Notes: generated by a model from the letters alone, not told the origin. A stretch of 17,323 nucleotides of DNA from an uncultured Christensenellaceae bacterium (GCA_910585195.1 CAJUCX010000014.1:1-17323); one strand, 5' to 3'; numbered from the stretch's first letter, positions 1 through 8,038 are shown. Numbers and translations: made by a program.

Positions 1-20
1 AATTCTCGTTCGCCTACGGC

Positions 21-52
21 TTACCTAATATTCCCTATGGGAATTACGGTAA
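21..52. repeat. Imperfect hairpin at the left edge
   Basis: The plus strand can fold as TTACC-TAA-TTCCC pairing with GGGAA-TTA-GGTAA around a TAT loop: 13 base pairs with two small bulges. On the plus strand it is followed 8 nt later by seven T (61-68 region), so it could terminate transcription entering from the left. For the minus-strand GGGtGRT gene, which ends at 94, it lies downstream but has no U-tract on that strand. Its core AATTACGGTAATT (42-54) recurs at 14332-14344. It may be a terminator or part of a dispersed repeat. The sequence to the left is missing, so I cannot decide. Confidence 0.45.
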
Positions 53-93
53 TTCGCAAGTCTTTTTTTATGTTAAATTATTGTAAATAAAAT

Positions 94-1092
94 TTATTTA
101 GCCATGGAAACCGCAACTGCAAGAGCAACCGTTGCGCCTACCATAGGGTTGTTGCCCATACCGATAAGTCCCATCATTTCTACGTGCGCAGGTACGGAAG
201 AACTGCCGGCAAACTGTGCGTCGCTGTGCATTCTGCCCATAGTGTCGGTCATGCCGTAACTTGCAGGGCCTGCCGCAACGTTGTCGGGGTGCAGAGTTCT
301 GCCGGTGCCGCCGCCGCTTGCAACGGAAAAGTATTTTTTATTATGTTCCACAGCCCATTTTTTGTAGGTGCCTGCAACGGGATGCTGAAAGCGCGTCGGG
401 TTTGTGGAGTTGCCCGTTATAGAAACGTCGACTTGTTCTTTTTGCATAATTGCAACACCCTCGTTTACGTCGTCGGCGCCGTAACATCTTACTTTTGCTC
501 TTTCTCCGTCAGAGAAAGCAACTTCTCTTACAACGTCGAGTTTGCCTGTAAAGTAGTCGTATTTTGTCTGTACGTAAGTAAAGCCGTTTATTCTGCTTAT
601 TATGTAAGCGGCGTCTTTGCCTAAACCGTTCAAAATAACCTGCAAAGGGGTTTTGCGTACTTTGTTTGCGGTTTTTGCAATGCCTATCGCGCCTTCTGCC
701 GCCGCAAAACTTTCGTGCCCGGCAAGAAAAGCAAAGCATTTTGTTTCGTCTCTCAAAAGCATTCCGCCCAAGTTTCCGTGTCCCAAACCTACTTGTCTTT
801 GGTCTGCCACGGAGCCGGGGATACAAAACGCCTGCAAGCCTATGCCGATTGTTTCTGCAACTTCAGGCGCGCTTTTTACGCCTTTTTTAATTGCGATTGC
901 GCAGCCGAGGGTGTAAGCCCAAACTGCGTTTTCAAAGGCGATGGGTTGAATGCCTTTTACTATTTCTTCTACGTTTACGCCTTTGTCGAGGCAAAGTTGT
1001 CTTGCCGCCTCCAAATCTTTAATGCCGTATTCTTTAAGGCAGGCATTGATTTTATCTATTCTTCTTTCATAACCTTCAAATCTGATAGCCAT
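94..1092 (-). CDS. GGGtGRT family protein (function unknown)
   Basis: A 332-residue soluble protein recognised by its signature: GGGTGRT at residues 260-266, inside an SVASGGGTGRTLHPDN context. This names the GGGtGRT family of anaerobic bacteria, for which I know no established biochemical function. Other glycine-rich, probably conserved stretches are the GLGHGNLGG segment (about 103-110) and a glycine/alanine-rich C-terminus. No signal peptide or membrane segment is visible. The ATG at 1092 follows an AAGGAGG site 9 nt upstream, and that site overlaps the stop codon of the NifU-like gene. The 14-bp gap makes translational coupling and shared transcription very likely. The pairing suggests a role in Fe-S cluster or sulfur chemistry, which is inference from context only. 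Confidence 0.85.
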   Translation of the reverse strand: MAIRFEGYERRIDKINACLKEYGIKDLEAARQLCLDKGVNVEEIVKGIQPIAFENAVWAYTLGCAIAIKKGVKSAPEVAETIGIGLQAFCIPGSVADQRQVGLGHGNLGGMLLRDETKCFAFLAGHESFAAAEGAIGIAKTANKVRKTPLQVILNGLGKDAAYIISRINGFTYVQTKYDYFTGKLDVVREVAFSDGERAKVRCYGADDVNEGVAIMQKEQVDVSITGNSTNPTRFQHPVAGTYKKWAVEHNKKYFSVASGGGTGRTLHPDNVAAGPASYGMTDTMGRMHSDAQFAGSSSVPAHVEMMGLIGMGNNPMVGATVALAVAVSMAK

Positions 1093-1106
1093 CTTTCTTT
1101 GCCTCC

Positions 1107-1799
1107 TTATTTCTGCCTAGGGTTGATATAACTTGCGGCGTTTTCAAAGCGTCCGTATCTTGACATTGCTTTTTTGAGCGCTTCGTCTGCGTTCATACCG
1201 TTTGTTATATATTCCATCATTTTGCCGAGTTGTACGTTTTCGTAACCGATTACTTCGCCGTTTTTATCAAGGGCAAGTTTGGTTATATAGCCTTCTGCCA
1301 TTTCCAAATATCTTACGCCTTTTTGCGCGGTGGAGTAAATGGTGCCCACTTGCGAGCGCAAACCTTTGCCGAGGTCTTCAAGACCCGCGCCTATCGGCAA
1401 GCCGTCTTCGCTGAATGCGGATTGCGTCCTTCCGTAGACGATTTGCAAAAACAATTCTCTCATTGCAACGTTTATTGCGTCGCACACGAGGTCTGTGTTT
1501 AGCGCCTCCAAAATTGTTTTGCCCGGCAAAACTTCGCCTGCCATTGCCGCGCTGTGCGTCATGCCCGAGCAGCCTATAGTTTCTACCAACGCTTCTTGTA
1601 TTATGCCGTCTTTTACGTTGAGCGTAAGTTTGCACGCACCTTGTTGCGGTGCGCATCTGCCTACGCCGTGCGAGACGCCGCTTATGTCTTTAATTTCTTT
1701 GGCGGCAACCCACTTGCCTTCTTCCGGAATAGGAGCGGGACCGTGGTCGCAGCCTTTTTTAACGCAAATCATATTTTCAACTTCGTGAGATATTTGCAT
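1107..1799 (-). CDS. NifU-like iron-sulfur cluster assembly scaffold protein
   Basis: A 230-residue protein with an IscU/NifU N-terminal-type fold. In this family, conserved cysteines hold a nascent Fe-S cluster for transfer to apo-proteins. Visible candidate ligands are C49 and C56 (RCAPQQGAC), C77 in GCSGMTHSAAMAGE, and C106 in LVCDAINVAMRE. C12 and C17 lie in an N-terminal extension (MICVKKGCDHG) not typical of classical IscU. About 80 residues after the scaffold domain form an added C-terminal region. The protein is longer than IscU/SufU (about 130-150 aa) and is not a standard NifU with an Nfu domain. The start at 1799 has GGAGG 9 nt upstream; the internal Met10 has no such site. No cysteine desulfurase lies next to it, so the sulfur donor must be encoded elsewhere. 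Confidence 0.85.
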   Translation of the reverse strand: MQISHEVENMICVKKGCDHGPAPIPEEGKWVAAKEIKDISGVSHGVGRCAPQQGACKLTLNVKDGIIQEALVETIGCSGMTHSAAMAGEVLPGKTILEALNTDLVCDAINVAMRELFLQIVYGRTQSAFSEDGLPIGAGLEDLGKGLRSQVGTIYSTAQKGVRYLEMAEGYITKLALDKNGEVIGYENVQLGKMMEYITNGMNADEALKKAMSRYGRFENAASYINPRQK

Positions 1800-1827
1800 A
1801 TGCTTAAACCTCCATTTTATTTTGTTA

Positions 1828-1836
1828 ATTATATCA
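1828..1836 (-). promoter_or_regulatory. Promoter of the NifU-like/GGGtGRT operon (extended -10)
   Basis: On the minus strand the sequence reads TGA-TATAAT, an extended -10 box ending about 28 nt before the ATG at 1799. The expected leader is about 22 nt and contains the GGAGG site. No convincing -35 lies at 16-18 bp (the best is TTTATT), which fits an extended -10 promoter. Confidence 0.6.
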
Positions 1837-2051
1837 CGATATGACCGATAAATAAAGTAATTGACAAAAAAATTTCCGCATACAAAAACAAACGAGTAAA
1901 ATTTACCTAGGCAACAATTTAAGTTTGCGCCGAGAAATTTTTTTGAGCATAGGAGACGCCCCGCGTAAATTTATTTTACAACGTTTTATGAAAATGTTAA
2001 TTCAAGTTTGAAAAAACTATCTAACAAAATTATTTTGCGTCGTCAACTTAT

Positions 2052-2080
2052 TTGTCAAACCGGTCTTTTTGGTTTATAAT
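2052..2080 (+). promoter_or_regulatory. Promoter of the PHP gene, placed for a leaderless mRNA
   Basis: TTGTCA at 2052-2057, a 17-bp spacer, and TATAAT at 2075-2080. Only six bases separate the -10 box from the ATG at 2087, so transcription should begin at or within a base or two of the start codon. No Shine-Dalgarno sequence is present. Confidence 0.8.
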
Positions 2081-2086
2081 TTTTGT

Positions 2087-2926
2087 ATGAATAATTCTCC
2101 TAAATGCGATTTGCACTTGCACACTAACGTAAGCGACGGCGATTTTCCAATAGAATACGTATTGAACAGAGAAAAAACCTTAGGGTTGGAAGTGATTTCC
2201 ATAACAGACCACGATACGGTTGACGGCGTAAACCGCGCTATCGAGTACGGCAAGGAGATAGGGCTTAAAGTTTTGGCGGGCGTGGAACTTTCTACCATGC
2301 AGGACAGAGAAGTGCATATTTTAGGCTATAATTTGGATTATAAAAACCAAAATTTGTTGCGAGAACTTGCGGAACTGCGCGGTCAAAGAGAAGTGCGCAA
2401 CAACCTTATGCTTAAAAAACTTGCGGAGTTTGGCGTAAACGTTACTGCCGCCGACGTAAGAGAAGTTGCGACCGGCACTACGACCGGGCGCAGTCATATT
2501 GCAAAGGCTATGTTAAAAAAGGGCTACGTAGCGTCTTTGAATCAGGCTTTTGACGAATATCTGGCTTTCGGCAAAAAAGCATACGTCAAAGAAGAAAGAA
2601 TTTCTCCCTGCGAGGGGATTAAACTTATTTTGCGTTACGGAGGCGTTCCCGTGCTTGCGCACCCTTGCAGTCTTGAAATGTCGGAAAGTCAGGCGGACGA
2701 ATTTGTCGGGAAATTAAAGCAAGCGGGGCTTGTCGGTATTGAATCGCAATATTTTTCGCATACTAACGAGGACAAGGAAAAATACGGCAGGCTGGCAGAC
2801 AAATATAATCTTATCAAAACCGGCGGAAGCGACTTTCACCGCGAGCCTATGGACGATACAAAACCGAAATTTGCTTATTTCGATTCAGCCTGCTTAAAGG
2901 AGTTAAAAATTGACTGCAAAAATTAA
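2087..2926 (+). CDS. PHP domain metal-dependent phosphoesterase (TrpH/YciV-like)
   Basis: A 279-residue cytoplasmic protein of the PHP superfamily, trinuclear-metal hydrolases of phosphoesters. The closest functional types are YciV/TrpH-like enzymes acting on 5'-phosphorylated RNA ends or nucleoside 3',5'-bisphosphates. Metal-ligand motifs appear in the expected order: HLHTNVSDG (H10, H12, D17), TDHDT (D41, H42), GVEL (E67), H77 in EVHILG, GRSH (H137), LAHP (H192) and GGSDFH (D249, H251). An in-frame TTG at 2069 gives six more residues but lies upstream of the -10 box, so the real start is ATG 2087. The last 17 bases overlap the next gene, suggesting coupling. I cannot tell the exact substrate. 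It is not a PolX or DnaE PHP domain, since it stands alone. Confidence 0.88.
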   Translation: MNNSPKCDLHLHTNVSDGDFPIEYVLNREKTLGLEVISITDHDTVDGVNRAIEYGKEIGLKVLAGVELSTMQDREVHILGYNLDYKNQNLLRELAELRGQREVRNNLMLKKLAEFGVNVTAADVREVATGTTTGRSHIAKAMLKKGYVASLNQAFDEYLAFGKKAYVKEERISPCEGIKLILRYGGVPVLAHPCSLEMSESQADEFVGKLKQAGLVGIESQYFSHTNEDKEKYGRLADKYNLIKTGGSDFHREPMDDTKPKFAYFDSACLKELKIDCKN

Positions 2927-4346
2927 GTTTTACTCGCTCTTATGTTTTTTAACGGCGTTCCTTGTGAGCGCCGTTTGTTTTTTGCCTTTTTGCGGCAACT
3001 TTGCAAACGCGCAGGAAAGCAACTTAAATAACGTAATATGCACGCCTCAAGATAATTTTGACAACAGTGCATATGGCAATGAAGACTGCAACTTTGTATA
3101 TGCGCCAAACGGCGCTGCGTCGCAAATAAACAATGCGGTTAGAATTACTTTTGTTTACAACGGCAGAACCTTCGTGTATGACCAAAGCAAAATAATTTAC
3201 GACAAATTCGACCACGATACTGTTGCGACGCTTATGCAACGCGGTTTTTTTGAAGACGCCGCCGGTAAATCTGCAATTATAAAAAAAGTGCAGGCTTTTG
3301 GGTTTGATACCGCAACTGCGGTAAACTACGTTTTGACGGGGCTTGATAAGGTTGTGGCGCAAATTGACGCAGAAGTTTCTTACAAGCAAATAGACAGCGC
3401 GGTTACTTTTAAGCCGAATTCTCAAAATATATTTTCCATATCGCAGGGCAAAGACGGCTTGAAAGTGGACGTCGGCAAACTTTACGACGAAATAAAGCAA
3501 AACCTCGGCAAGGGCAATTTCAGTCTGCAAGTGCCGACAAACAGAGTAAAGGCAGTTACTGCGCAGGAAAATAAAAACAAGACGGTGTTGAAAGCGTCTT
3601 TTACAACAACTTATGCAAACAGTTCCGCAGACAGAAAGAGCAACGTAAAAACCGCGCTTATGAAGTTTAACGGAAAGATAGTTCAGCCCGACGAAACCGT
3701 ATCGTTTAACGATACCGTTGGCGCAAGGACGGAAAAAAACGGTTACAAAAACGCAAAAATAATAGTAAACGGAAAATACGTCGACGGCATAGGCGGCGGG
3801 GTATGTCAGGCGTCTACAACCATTTACAACGCGGTTTTGACTGCAGGACTTAAAATAGAAGAATGGCACAGGCATACGTTAAAAAGCAGTTATGTAAAGC
3901 CAAGTTTCGACGCTATGGTAAACAGCAACGGCGCAGACTTGGTGTTTGTAAACGACACCGCAAGCCCGATATATATACGCACTTTATGCGACGACACTTC
4001 CGCAAGCGTGTTTGTTTACGGCGTGCCTAACGAGTATGAAATAGAGAGAAAATACAAAGTAGTAAAGAAAAACCCCGCAAAAATAAATACCATTGTAGAT
4101 ACCGACGGCAAGTATGCAGACAAAGTAACTTACGACGATGAGCGGGTATATTTGCAAAACCCGATAGACGGGCTAACTACGGAAGGTTATTTGATATTCA
4201 AAAAGAACGGCAAAGTCATAGAAGAAAAACTTATAAGACGCGACACTTACCAAAGCGTAGAGGGCATTTTGGTGCAGGGCAGTCAACCGCGCCCGATTCC
4301 GTTGCCTGACGACGTGCCGATAGAAGAATTTGAAGGGATAAGTTAA
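2910..4346 (+). CDS. Secreted VanW family protein with PG-binding and G5-like regions
   Basis: A 478-residue exported protein. Residues 1-34 form a signal peptide: a short basic start, a hydrophobic core at about 8-29, and a probable cut after FANA. Residues about 75-215 resemble the putative peptidoglycan-binding domain (PG_binding_4 type) often found before VanW. The VanW domain spans about 225-370 and carries the characteristic GGGVCQ (295-300) and WHRH (319-322). The tail (about 373-455) looks like a G5-type beta domain, followed by a proline/acidic end. VanW occurs in some vancomycin clusters but is not itself known to confer resistance; most family members are general envelope proteins. 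The start is TTG at 2910: AGGAG lies 7 nt before it and only this start gives the full signal peptide. It overlaps the PHP gene by 17 nt. Confidence 0.87.
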   Translation: MTAKIKFYSLLCFLTAFLVSAVCFLPFCGNFANAQESNLNNVICTPQDNFDNSAYGNEDCNFVYAPNGAASQINNAVRITFVYNGRTFVYDQSKIIYDKFDHDTVATLMQRGFFEDAAGKSAIIKKVQAFGFDTATAVNYVLTGLDKVVAQIDAEVSYKQIDSAVTFKPNSQNIFSISQGKDGLKVDVGKLYDEIKQNLGKGNFSLQVPTNRVKAVTAQENKNKTVLKASFTTTYANSSADRKSNVKTALMKFNGKIVQPDETVSFNDTVGARTEKNGYKNAKIIVNGKYVDGIGGGVCQASTTIYNAVLTAGLKIEEWHRHTLKSSYVKPSFDAMVNSNGADLVFVNDTASPIYIRTLCDDTSASVFVYGVPNEYEIERKYKVVKKNPAKINTIVDTDGKYADKVTYDDERVYLQNPIDGLTTEGYLIFKKNGKVIEEKLIRRDTYQSVEGILVQGSQPRPIPLPDDVPIEEFEGIS

Positions 4347-4486
4347 AAAATAAATTTATGACGACGGCAAAAATAAAATGACAGATTGACCTTTTATGGA
4401 GGATTAAGTTGTTTATTACTGCGTTGCGGTCTGTATATTTTATGACCTGAAAAATAATGCATAATAATAAATCTTTTGTATTAAAG

Positions 4487-4528
4487 TGTGGAAAATCATG
4501 TGGATAAGTGGATAACTTATGTGGACAA
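4487..4528 (-). promoter_or_regulatory. Cluster of four DnaA-box-like sites
   Basis: All four sites read in the same direction on the minus strand: TTTTCCACA (4487-4495), TTATCCACA (4499-4507, exact consensus), TTATCCACT (4507-4515) and TTGTCCACA (4520-4528). The three others each differ from TTATCCACA at one position. They are followed on the right by about 170 bp of strongly A/T-rich DNA and then the dnaB promoter. This is either an autoregulatory DnaA target upstream of the helicase gene or part of a replication origin. No dnaA or dnaN is in the window, so origin status is unproven. Confidence 0.7.
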
Positions 4529-4663
4529 CTTAAATTTTATGCGCCAAACTTACTGAAATTCAAGGTTTTTTTGTCGAAAAAAGGCAAAAAACAGGGTATG
4601 CATTTTTATTCAAAAAATTTATAAAGGCAAAAATAATTTTCCTCGAGGTTTTTTATAAATGAC

Positions 4664-4692
4664 TTGAAAAATAAATATGAGTTTGCTATAAT
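4664..4692 (+). promoter_or_regulatory. dnaB promoter
   Basis: TTGAAA at 4664-4669, a 17-bp spacer ending in TGC, and TATAAT at 4687-4692 (extended -10). The predicted leader is about 24 nt. The ribosome binding site (GGTGA, about 9 nt before ATG 4723) is weak. Confidence 0.8.
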
Positions 4693-4722
4693 TTAACGTA
4701 GCATATTGTATTTTGGTGAATT

Positions 4723-6213
4723 ATGGCAGAAAAGACTAACAACAACGCAAAAACCGCAAGGACGCTTCCGCACAACGTAGAGGCGGAGCAATGCCTTTTG
4801 GGCTGCGTCTTGGTCGACGGCGACCTCTCTATGGAAATATTGTCCAACGTTACGGAAGAAGATTTTTATTCTCCTACACATCAGGTGGTGTGTCAGGCAA
4901 TGAAGCAAGTGTTAAACGCGCGTATGCCCGTAGACTTCGTAACCGTTGCCGACGAGTTAAACCGCATTGGGCAGATGTCGTCTATCGGCGGCATAGGTTA
5001 TCTCACAACGTTAAACGGCTCCGTGCCGAGTTCTGCCAACTGGAAATATTATTTCGAAATAGTAAAAAAGCACGCCGTTATGCGTCAGCTTATACACACG
5101 TGTTCCGAAATAACCGGAGACGCTTACACCGCCGAAGATATGGAAAAAATGCTTGCTTCGGCAGAAAGCAGAATATACAACTTAAATACCAAAAGTTTTA
5201 CGGGGCAACTTAAACCTATTTTCGACAGCATATCGGCAGTATTCGGCGATTTCGAAAATATAGTAAAAAATCCCGACGCGCTTGCGGGAATACCGAGCGG
5301 CTTCAGAAGTTTGGACAAAATGACCAACGGCTTCCACGGCGGAGAGCTTATCGTCGTGGCAGGGCGTCCGGGTATGGGTAAAACTTCGCTCGCTATGAAT
5401 ATGGTAGAGCACGCCGCGTTAAACAAAAAATATTCCTGCGCGGTGTTTTCCCTTGAAATGTCGGCAAAAAGCCTTGCGCAAAGGTCGGTCTGCTCCGTTG
5501 CGGGCGTGCCGATGTCTACGGCTCTTGCAGGCAAACTTACACCGCAGCAATGGCAAAGTTTGTGGAACGCAAGCGAGGGTTTTTCCAAGGCAAAAATATT
5601 CGTTGACGATACGTCAAGCATTACGACGGCGCAAATGCTTTCAAAGTGCAGAAGACTCAAAAGTCAGCACGGACTGGATATGGTGCTTATAGACTACATT
5701 CAGCTTATGCAGTCGGACGACCGCAATTCCAAAGAAAACCGTCAGCAGGAAGTCGCGTCAATTAGCCGTGCGTTGAAACTTATGGCGAGAGAGTTGGACG
5801 TGCCGGTTATAGCGCTGTCGCAGTTGAGGCGTACCACCGAGGCTACGAGAAACAAAAAACCGCAGCTTTCCGATTTGAGGGAGTCGGGCGCGATAGAGCA
5901 AGACGCAGACATAGTGCTTATGATATATAAGCCGGAAGAAGAGCAGGAACTCGATACTCCGTCAACACGAGTCGAGTTGGTGGTTGCAAAACACCGTAAC
6001 GGACCTATAGGCGATATTCCTCTTGATTGGATTGGCGAAATCGTACGCTTTAAGGAAGCGGATACTTACTCTTTGGCGTTGACTAAACAGTTTAACGAAA
6101 ATAAGCAAGCCAAAAAGAACAGGCAAAAAGAAGAAGCCGCGCAAGAGGCGCCTATACCGCAGGAAGCACCGCCTGAGACCGACGAAGTGGTACTTGACGG
6201 CATAGAGAATTAA
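4723..6213 (+). CDS. dnaB: Replicative DNA helicase DnaB
   Basis: A 496-residue hexameric replication-fork helicase that unwinds the parental duplex 5'-3' using ATP. The N-terminal domain (about 12-150) begins with the typical PHNVEAEQCLLGCVL. A linker leads to the RecA-like motor, with Walker A GRPGMGKT (214-221), the SLEMS segment (243-247), Walker B VLIDYIQLM (321-329) and a DLRESGAIEQDAD loop (384-396). The protein is somewhat longer than the usual 440-470 aa because of a charged, proline- and glutamate-rich tail from about residue 460. It has its own promoter. A DnaA-box cluster lies about 200 bp upstream, which may link its expression or location to initiation. Neither rplI nor a helicase loader gene is adjacent. 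Confidence 0.97.
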   Translation: MAEKTNNNAKTARTLPHNVEAEQCLLGCVLVDGDLSMEILSNVTEEDFYSPTHQVVCQAMKQVLNARMPVDFVTVADELNRIGQMSSIGGIGYLTTLNGSVPSSANWKYYFEIVKKHAVMRQLIHTCSEITGDAYTAEDMEKMLASAESRIYNLNTKSFTGQLKPIFDSISAVFGDFENIVKNPDALAGIPSGFRSLDKMTNGFHGGELIVVAGRPGMGKTSLAMNMVEHAALNKKYSCAVFSLEMSAKSLAQRSVCSVAGVPMSTALAGKLTPQQWQSLWNASEGFSKAKIFVDDTSSITTAQMLSKCRRLKSQHGLDMVLIDYIQLMQSDDRNSKENRQQEVASISRALKLMARELDVPVIALSQLRRTTEATRNKKPQLSDLRESGAIEQDADIVLMIYKPEEEQELDTPSTRVELVVAKHRNGPIGDIPLDWIGEIVRFKEADTYSLALTKQFNENKQAKKNRQKEEAAQEAPIPQEAPPETDEVVLDGIEN

Positions 6214-6260
6214 AGTAAAAATTGAAAATAAAGAAAAACTATCATAGTATTGCAATAAAG

Positions 6261-6266
6261 TATAAT
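6261..6266 (+). promoter_or_regulatory. Possible -10 box for glnS
   Basis: TATAAT at 6261-6266, 84 bp before the glnS start. The hexamer 17 bp upstream (ACTATC) is a poor -35, so this is tentative. The leader contains only a short CCGTT/AACGG hairpin (about 6271-6287). No T-box specifier or antiterminator motif was seen. Confidence 0.4.
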
Positions 6267-6349
6267 ATCACCGTTGGTAAAAAACGGAAAAGGAATGTCG
6301 AGTAAAAATAGATTCAAAACGAATAATTAAGCGGCGTTCGGGAGAAAAA

Positions 6350-7993
6350 ATGGAAGAAATAAAGACAAGCAATTTTATAGAGGAAATAATCAACAAAGAT
6401 TTGGCAAGCGGCAAAGTCAAGAAAGTGTATACGCGCTTTCCGCCCGAACCTAACGGTTATTTACATATTGGGCACGCAAAAAGCCTGTGCCTCAACTTCG
6501 GCATAAAGCAAAAATACGACGGCAAATGCAATTTGCGTTTTGACGACACAAACCCCGTTAAAGAGGACGAAGAATACGTAGAAAGCATAAAAGAAGACAT
6601 AAAGTGGTTAGGCTTTAAGTGGGACAAGCTGTTGTTTGCAAGCGACTATTTTGATTTAATGTTCGATTACGCCGTAAAACTCATCAAAAAGGGCAAGGCT
6701 TACGTTTGCGATATGTCGGCGGAAGAAATAAGCAAAAACCGCGGCACCTTGACGGAAGCGGGCAAAGAAAGTCCTTACCGCAACCGCAGCGTCGAAGAAA
6801 ATCTCGATTTGTTTATGCGTATGAAAAACGGCGAGTTTAAGGACGGAGAAAAGGTTTTGCGCGCAAAAATAGATATGGCAAGCCCTAATATGAATATGCG
6901 CGACCCCGTCATCTACCGCATAGTGCACGCGAGCCATCACAACACCGGCGACAAATGGTGCGTTTATCCTATGTATGATTTGGCTCATCCGTTGGAAGAC
7001 GCTATCGAAGGCATTACGCATTCTATCTGTACGTTGGAGTTTGAGGACCATCGTCCGTTATACGACTGGGTGGTAAGAGAGTGCGAGTGCGAGTGCCAAC
7101 CGCAGCAGATAGAATTTGCAAGACTTAACATAACGGATACCGTTATGTCAAAGCGTTTCTTAAAAAGACTTGTAGACGAAAAAACAGTGGAGGGCTGGGA
7201 CGACCCGCGTATGCCTACCATTTGCGGAATCCGCCGCAGGGGCTATCCTGCGTCCGCCGTAAAAGACTTTTGTGAGAGAATAGGCGTTGCAAAAGCCAAC
7301 AGCGAAGTGGAGTTTGCATATCTGGAATCTATCGTCAGAGAACATCTCAATCGCGATGCGGACAGAGTTATGGCGGTAACAAATCCTATAAAAGTCATCA
7401 TTACAAATTACACGGGAAGCGAAGTTTTGCAGATAGAAAACAACCCGAATAAAGAAGAAAAGACTTACAGAAACGTAAGTTTTTCCGCAGAGTTGTATAT
7501 AGACGGCTCCGACTTTATGGTGTCGCCTCCGCCTAAATATCACAGACTGTATAAGGGGGCTTCCGTCAGACTCAAAGGGGCGTATATAATAACCTGCAAC
7601 GACGTAGTATTCGACAAAGATGGCAACGTCAAAGAGTTGCTTTGTACTTACGTGCCGGAAAGCAAATCGGGCAATGACACCAGCGGACTTAAAGTAAAGG
7701 GCGTTGTACAGTGGGTGGACGCAAACAACCACACAAAGGTTACTTTAAGGCGCTTTAAGCCGTTGTTGGGACTTAACAACGGAGAGACGGATTATATAAA
7801 CCGCGTAGATAAAAACAGTATGCGTCAGGAGACTGCTTTGGCGGAAAAAGCGCTCGATAACGCACAGATAGAAGATAAATTTCAGTTTATGCGCATAGGT
7901 TATTTTGTAAAAGACAAACTAAGCACAAAGGATAATGCCGTATTTAACGAAATTGTCGGACTAAAAGACAGTTTTAACAAAACTAATTGCTAA
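6350..7993 (+). CDS. glnS: Glutaminyl-tRNA synthetase
   Basis: A 547-residue class I synthetase that joins glutamine to tRNA-Gln; the E. coli enzyme has 554 residues. The ATP-binding signature is FPPEPNGYLHIGH with HIGH at 39-42, and the KMSKS-loop equivalent is VMSKR at 265-269. The PEPNGYLHIGHAKS version marks a GlnRS rather than the bacterial GluRS form. The catalytic core occupies about 25-340 and the anticodon-binding beta-barrels follow to the C-terminus. The start ATG follows CGGGAG. Many Bacillota make Gln-tRNA through GluRS and GatCAB instead, so direct charging is a real metabolic statement about this organism. Whether GatCAB is also present cannot be seen here. Confidence 0.96.
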   Translation: MEEIKTSNFIEEIINKDLASGKVKKVYTRFPPEPNGYLHIGHAKSLCLNFGIKQKYDGKCNLRFDDTNPVKEDEEYVESIKEDIKWLGFKWDKLLFASDYFDLMFDYAVKLIKKGKAYVCDMSAEEISKNRGTLTEAGKESPYRNRSVEENLDLFMRMKNGEFKDGEKVLRAKIDMASPNMNMRDPVIYRIVHASHHNTGDKWCVYPMYDLAHPLEDAIEGITHSICTLEFEDHRPLYDWVVRECECECQPQQIEFARLNITDTVMSKRFLKRLVDEKTVEGWDDPRMPTICGIRRRGYPASAVKDFCERIGVAKANSEVEFAYLESIVREHLNRDADRVMAVTNPIKVIITNYTGSEVLQIENNPNKEEKTYRNVSFSAELYIDGSDFMVSPPPKYHRLYKGASVRLKGAYIITCNDVVFDKDGNVKELLCTYVPESKSGNDTSGLKVKGVVQWVDANNHTKVTLRRFKPLLGLNNGETDYINRVDKNSMRQETALAEKALDNAQIEDKFQFMRIGYFVKDKLSTKDNAVFNEIVGLKDSFNKTNC

Positions 7994-8016
7994 CATAAAC
8001 GGTTTTGTGTTATAAT
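7987..8016 (+). promoter_or_regulatory. Promoter of the zinc-ribbon operon
   Basis: TTGCTA at 7987-7992 (overlapping the glnS stop codon), an 18-bp spacer ending in TGT, and TATAAT at 8011-8016, an extended -10. The expected leader is about 16 nt and carries AAGGAA before ATG 8039. Confidence 0.7.
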
Positions 8017-8038
8017 AATCAAATAAGGAACAAATCTT

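Larger units (their letters stand above)
4347..4722. other. 376-bp non-coding gap between the VanW gene and dnaB
   Basis: No credible reading frame. The gap contains an A/T-rich left part with TAA/ATA runs (about 4440-4475), the DnaA-box cluster (4487-4528), and an A/T-rich right part with two AAAGGCAAAAA repeats (about 4580 and 4623). It ends with the dnaB promoter (4664-4692). I saw no strong intrinsic terminator after the VanW stop at 4346. Confidence 0.7.

Noticed and set aside
2069..2086. In-frame TTG start extending the PHP protein by six residues
   Set aside because: It lies upstream of, and reads through, the TATAAT box, and has no ribosome binding site.
3024..3875. 283-codon minus-strand open frame
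   Set aside because: A shadow of the VanW gene, with cysteine/tyrosine-rich nonsense composition and no motifs.
2910..4346. VanW as evidence of a vancomycin-resistance cluster
   Set aside because: No vanH/A/X/R/S-like genes are nearby, and most VanW proteins are general envelope proteins.
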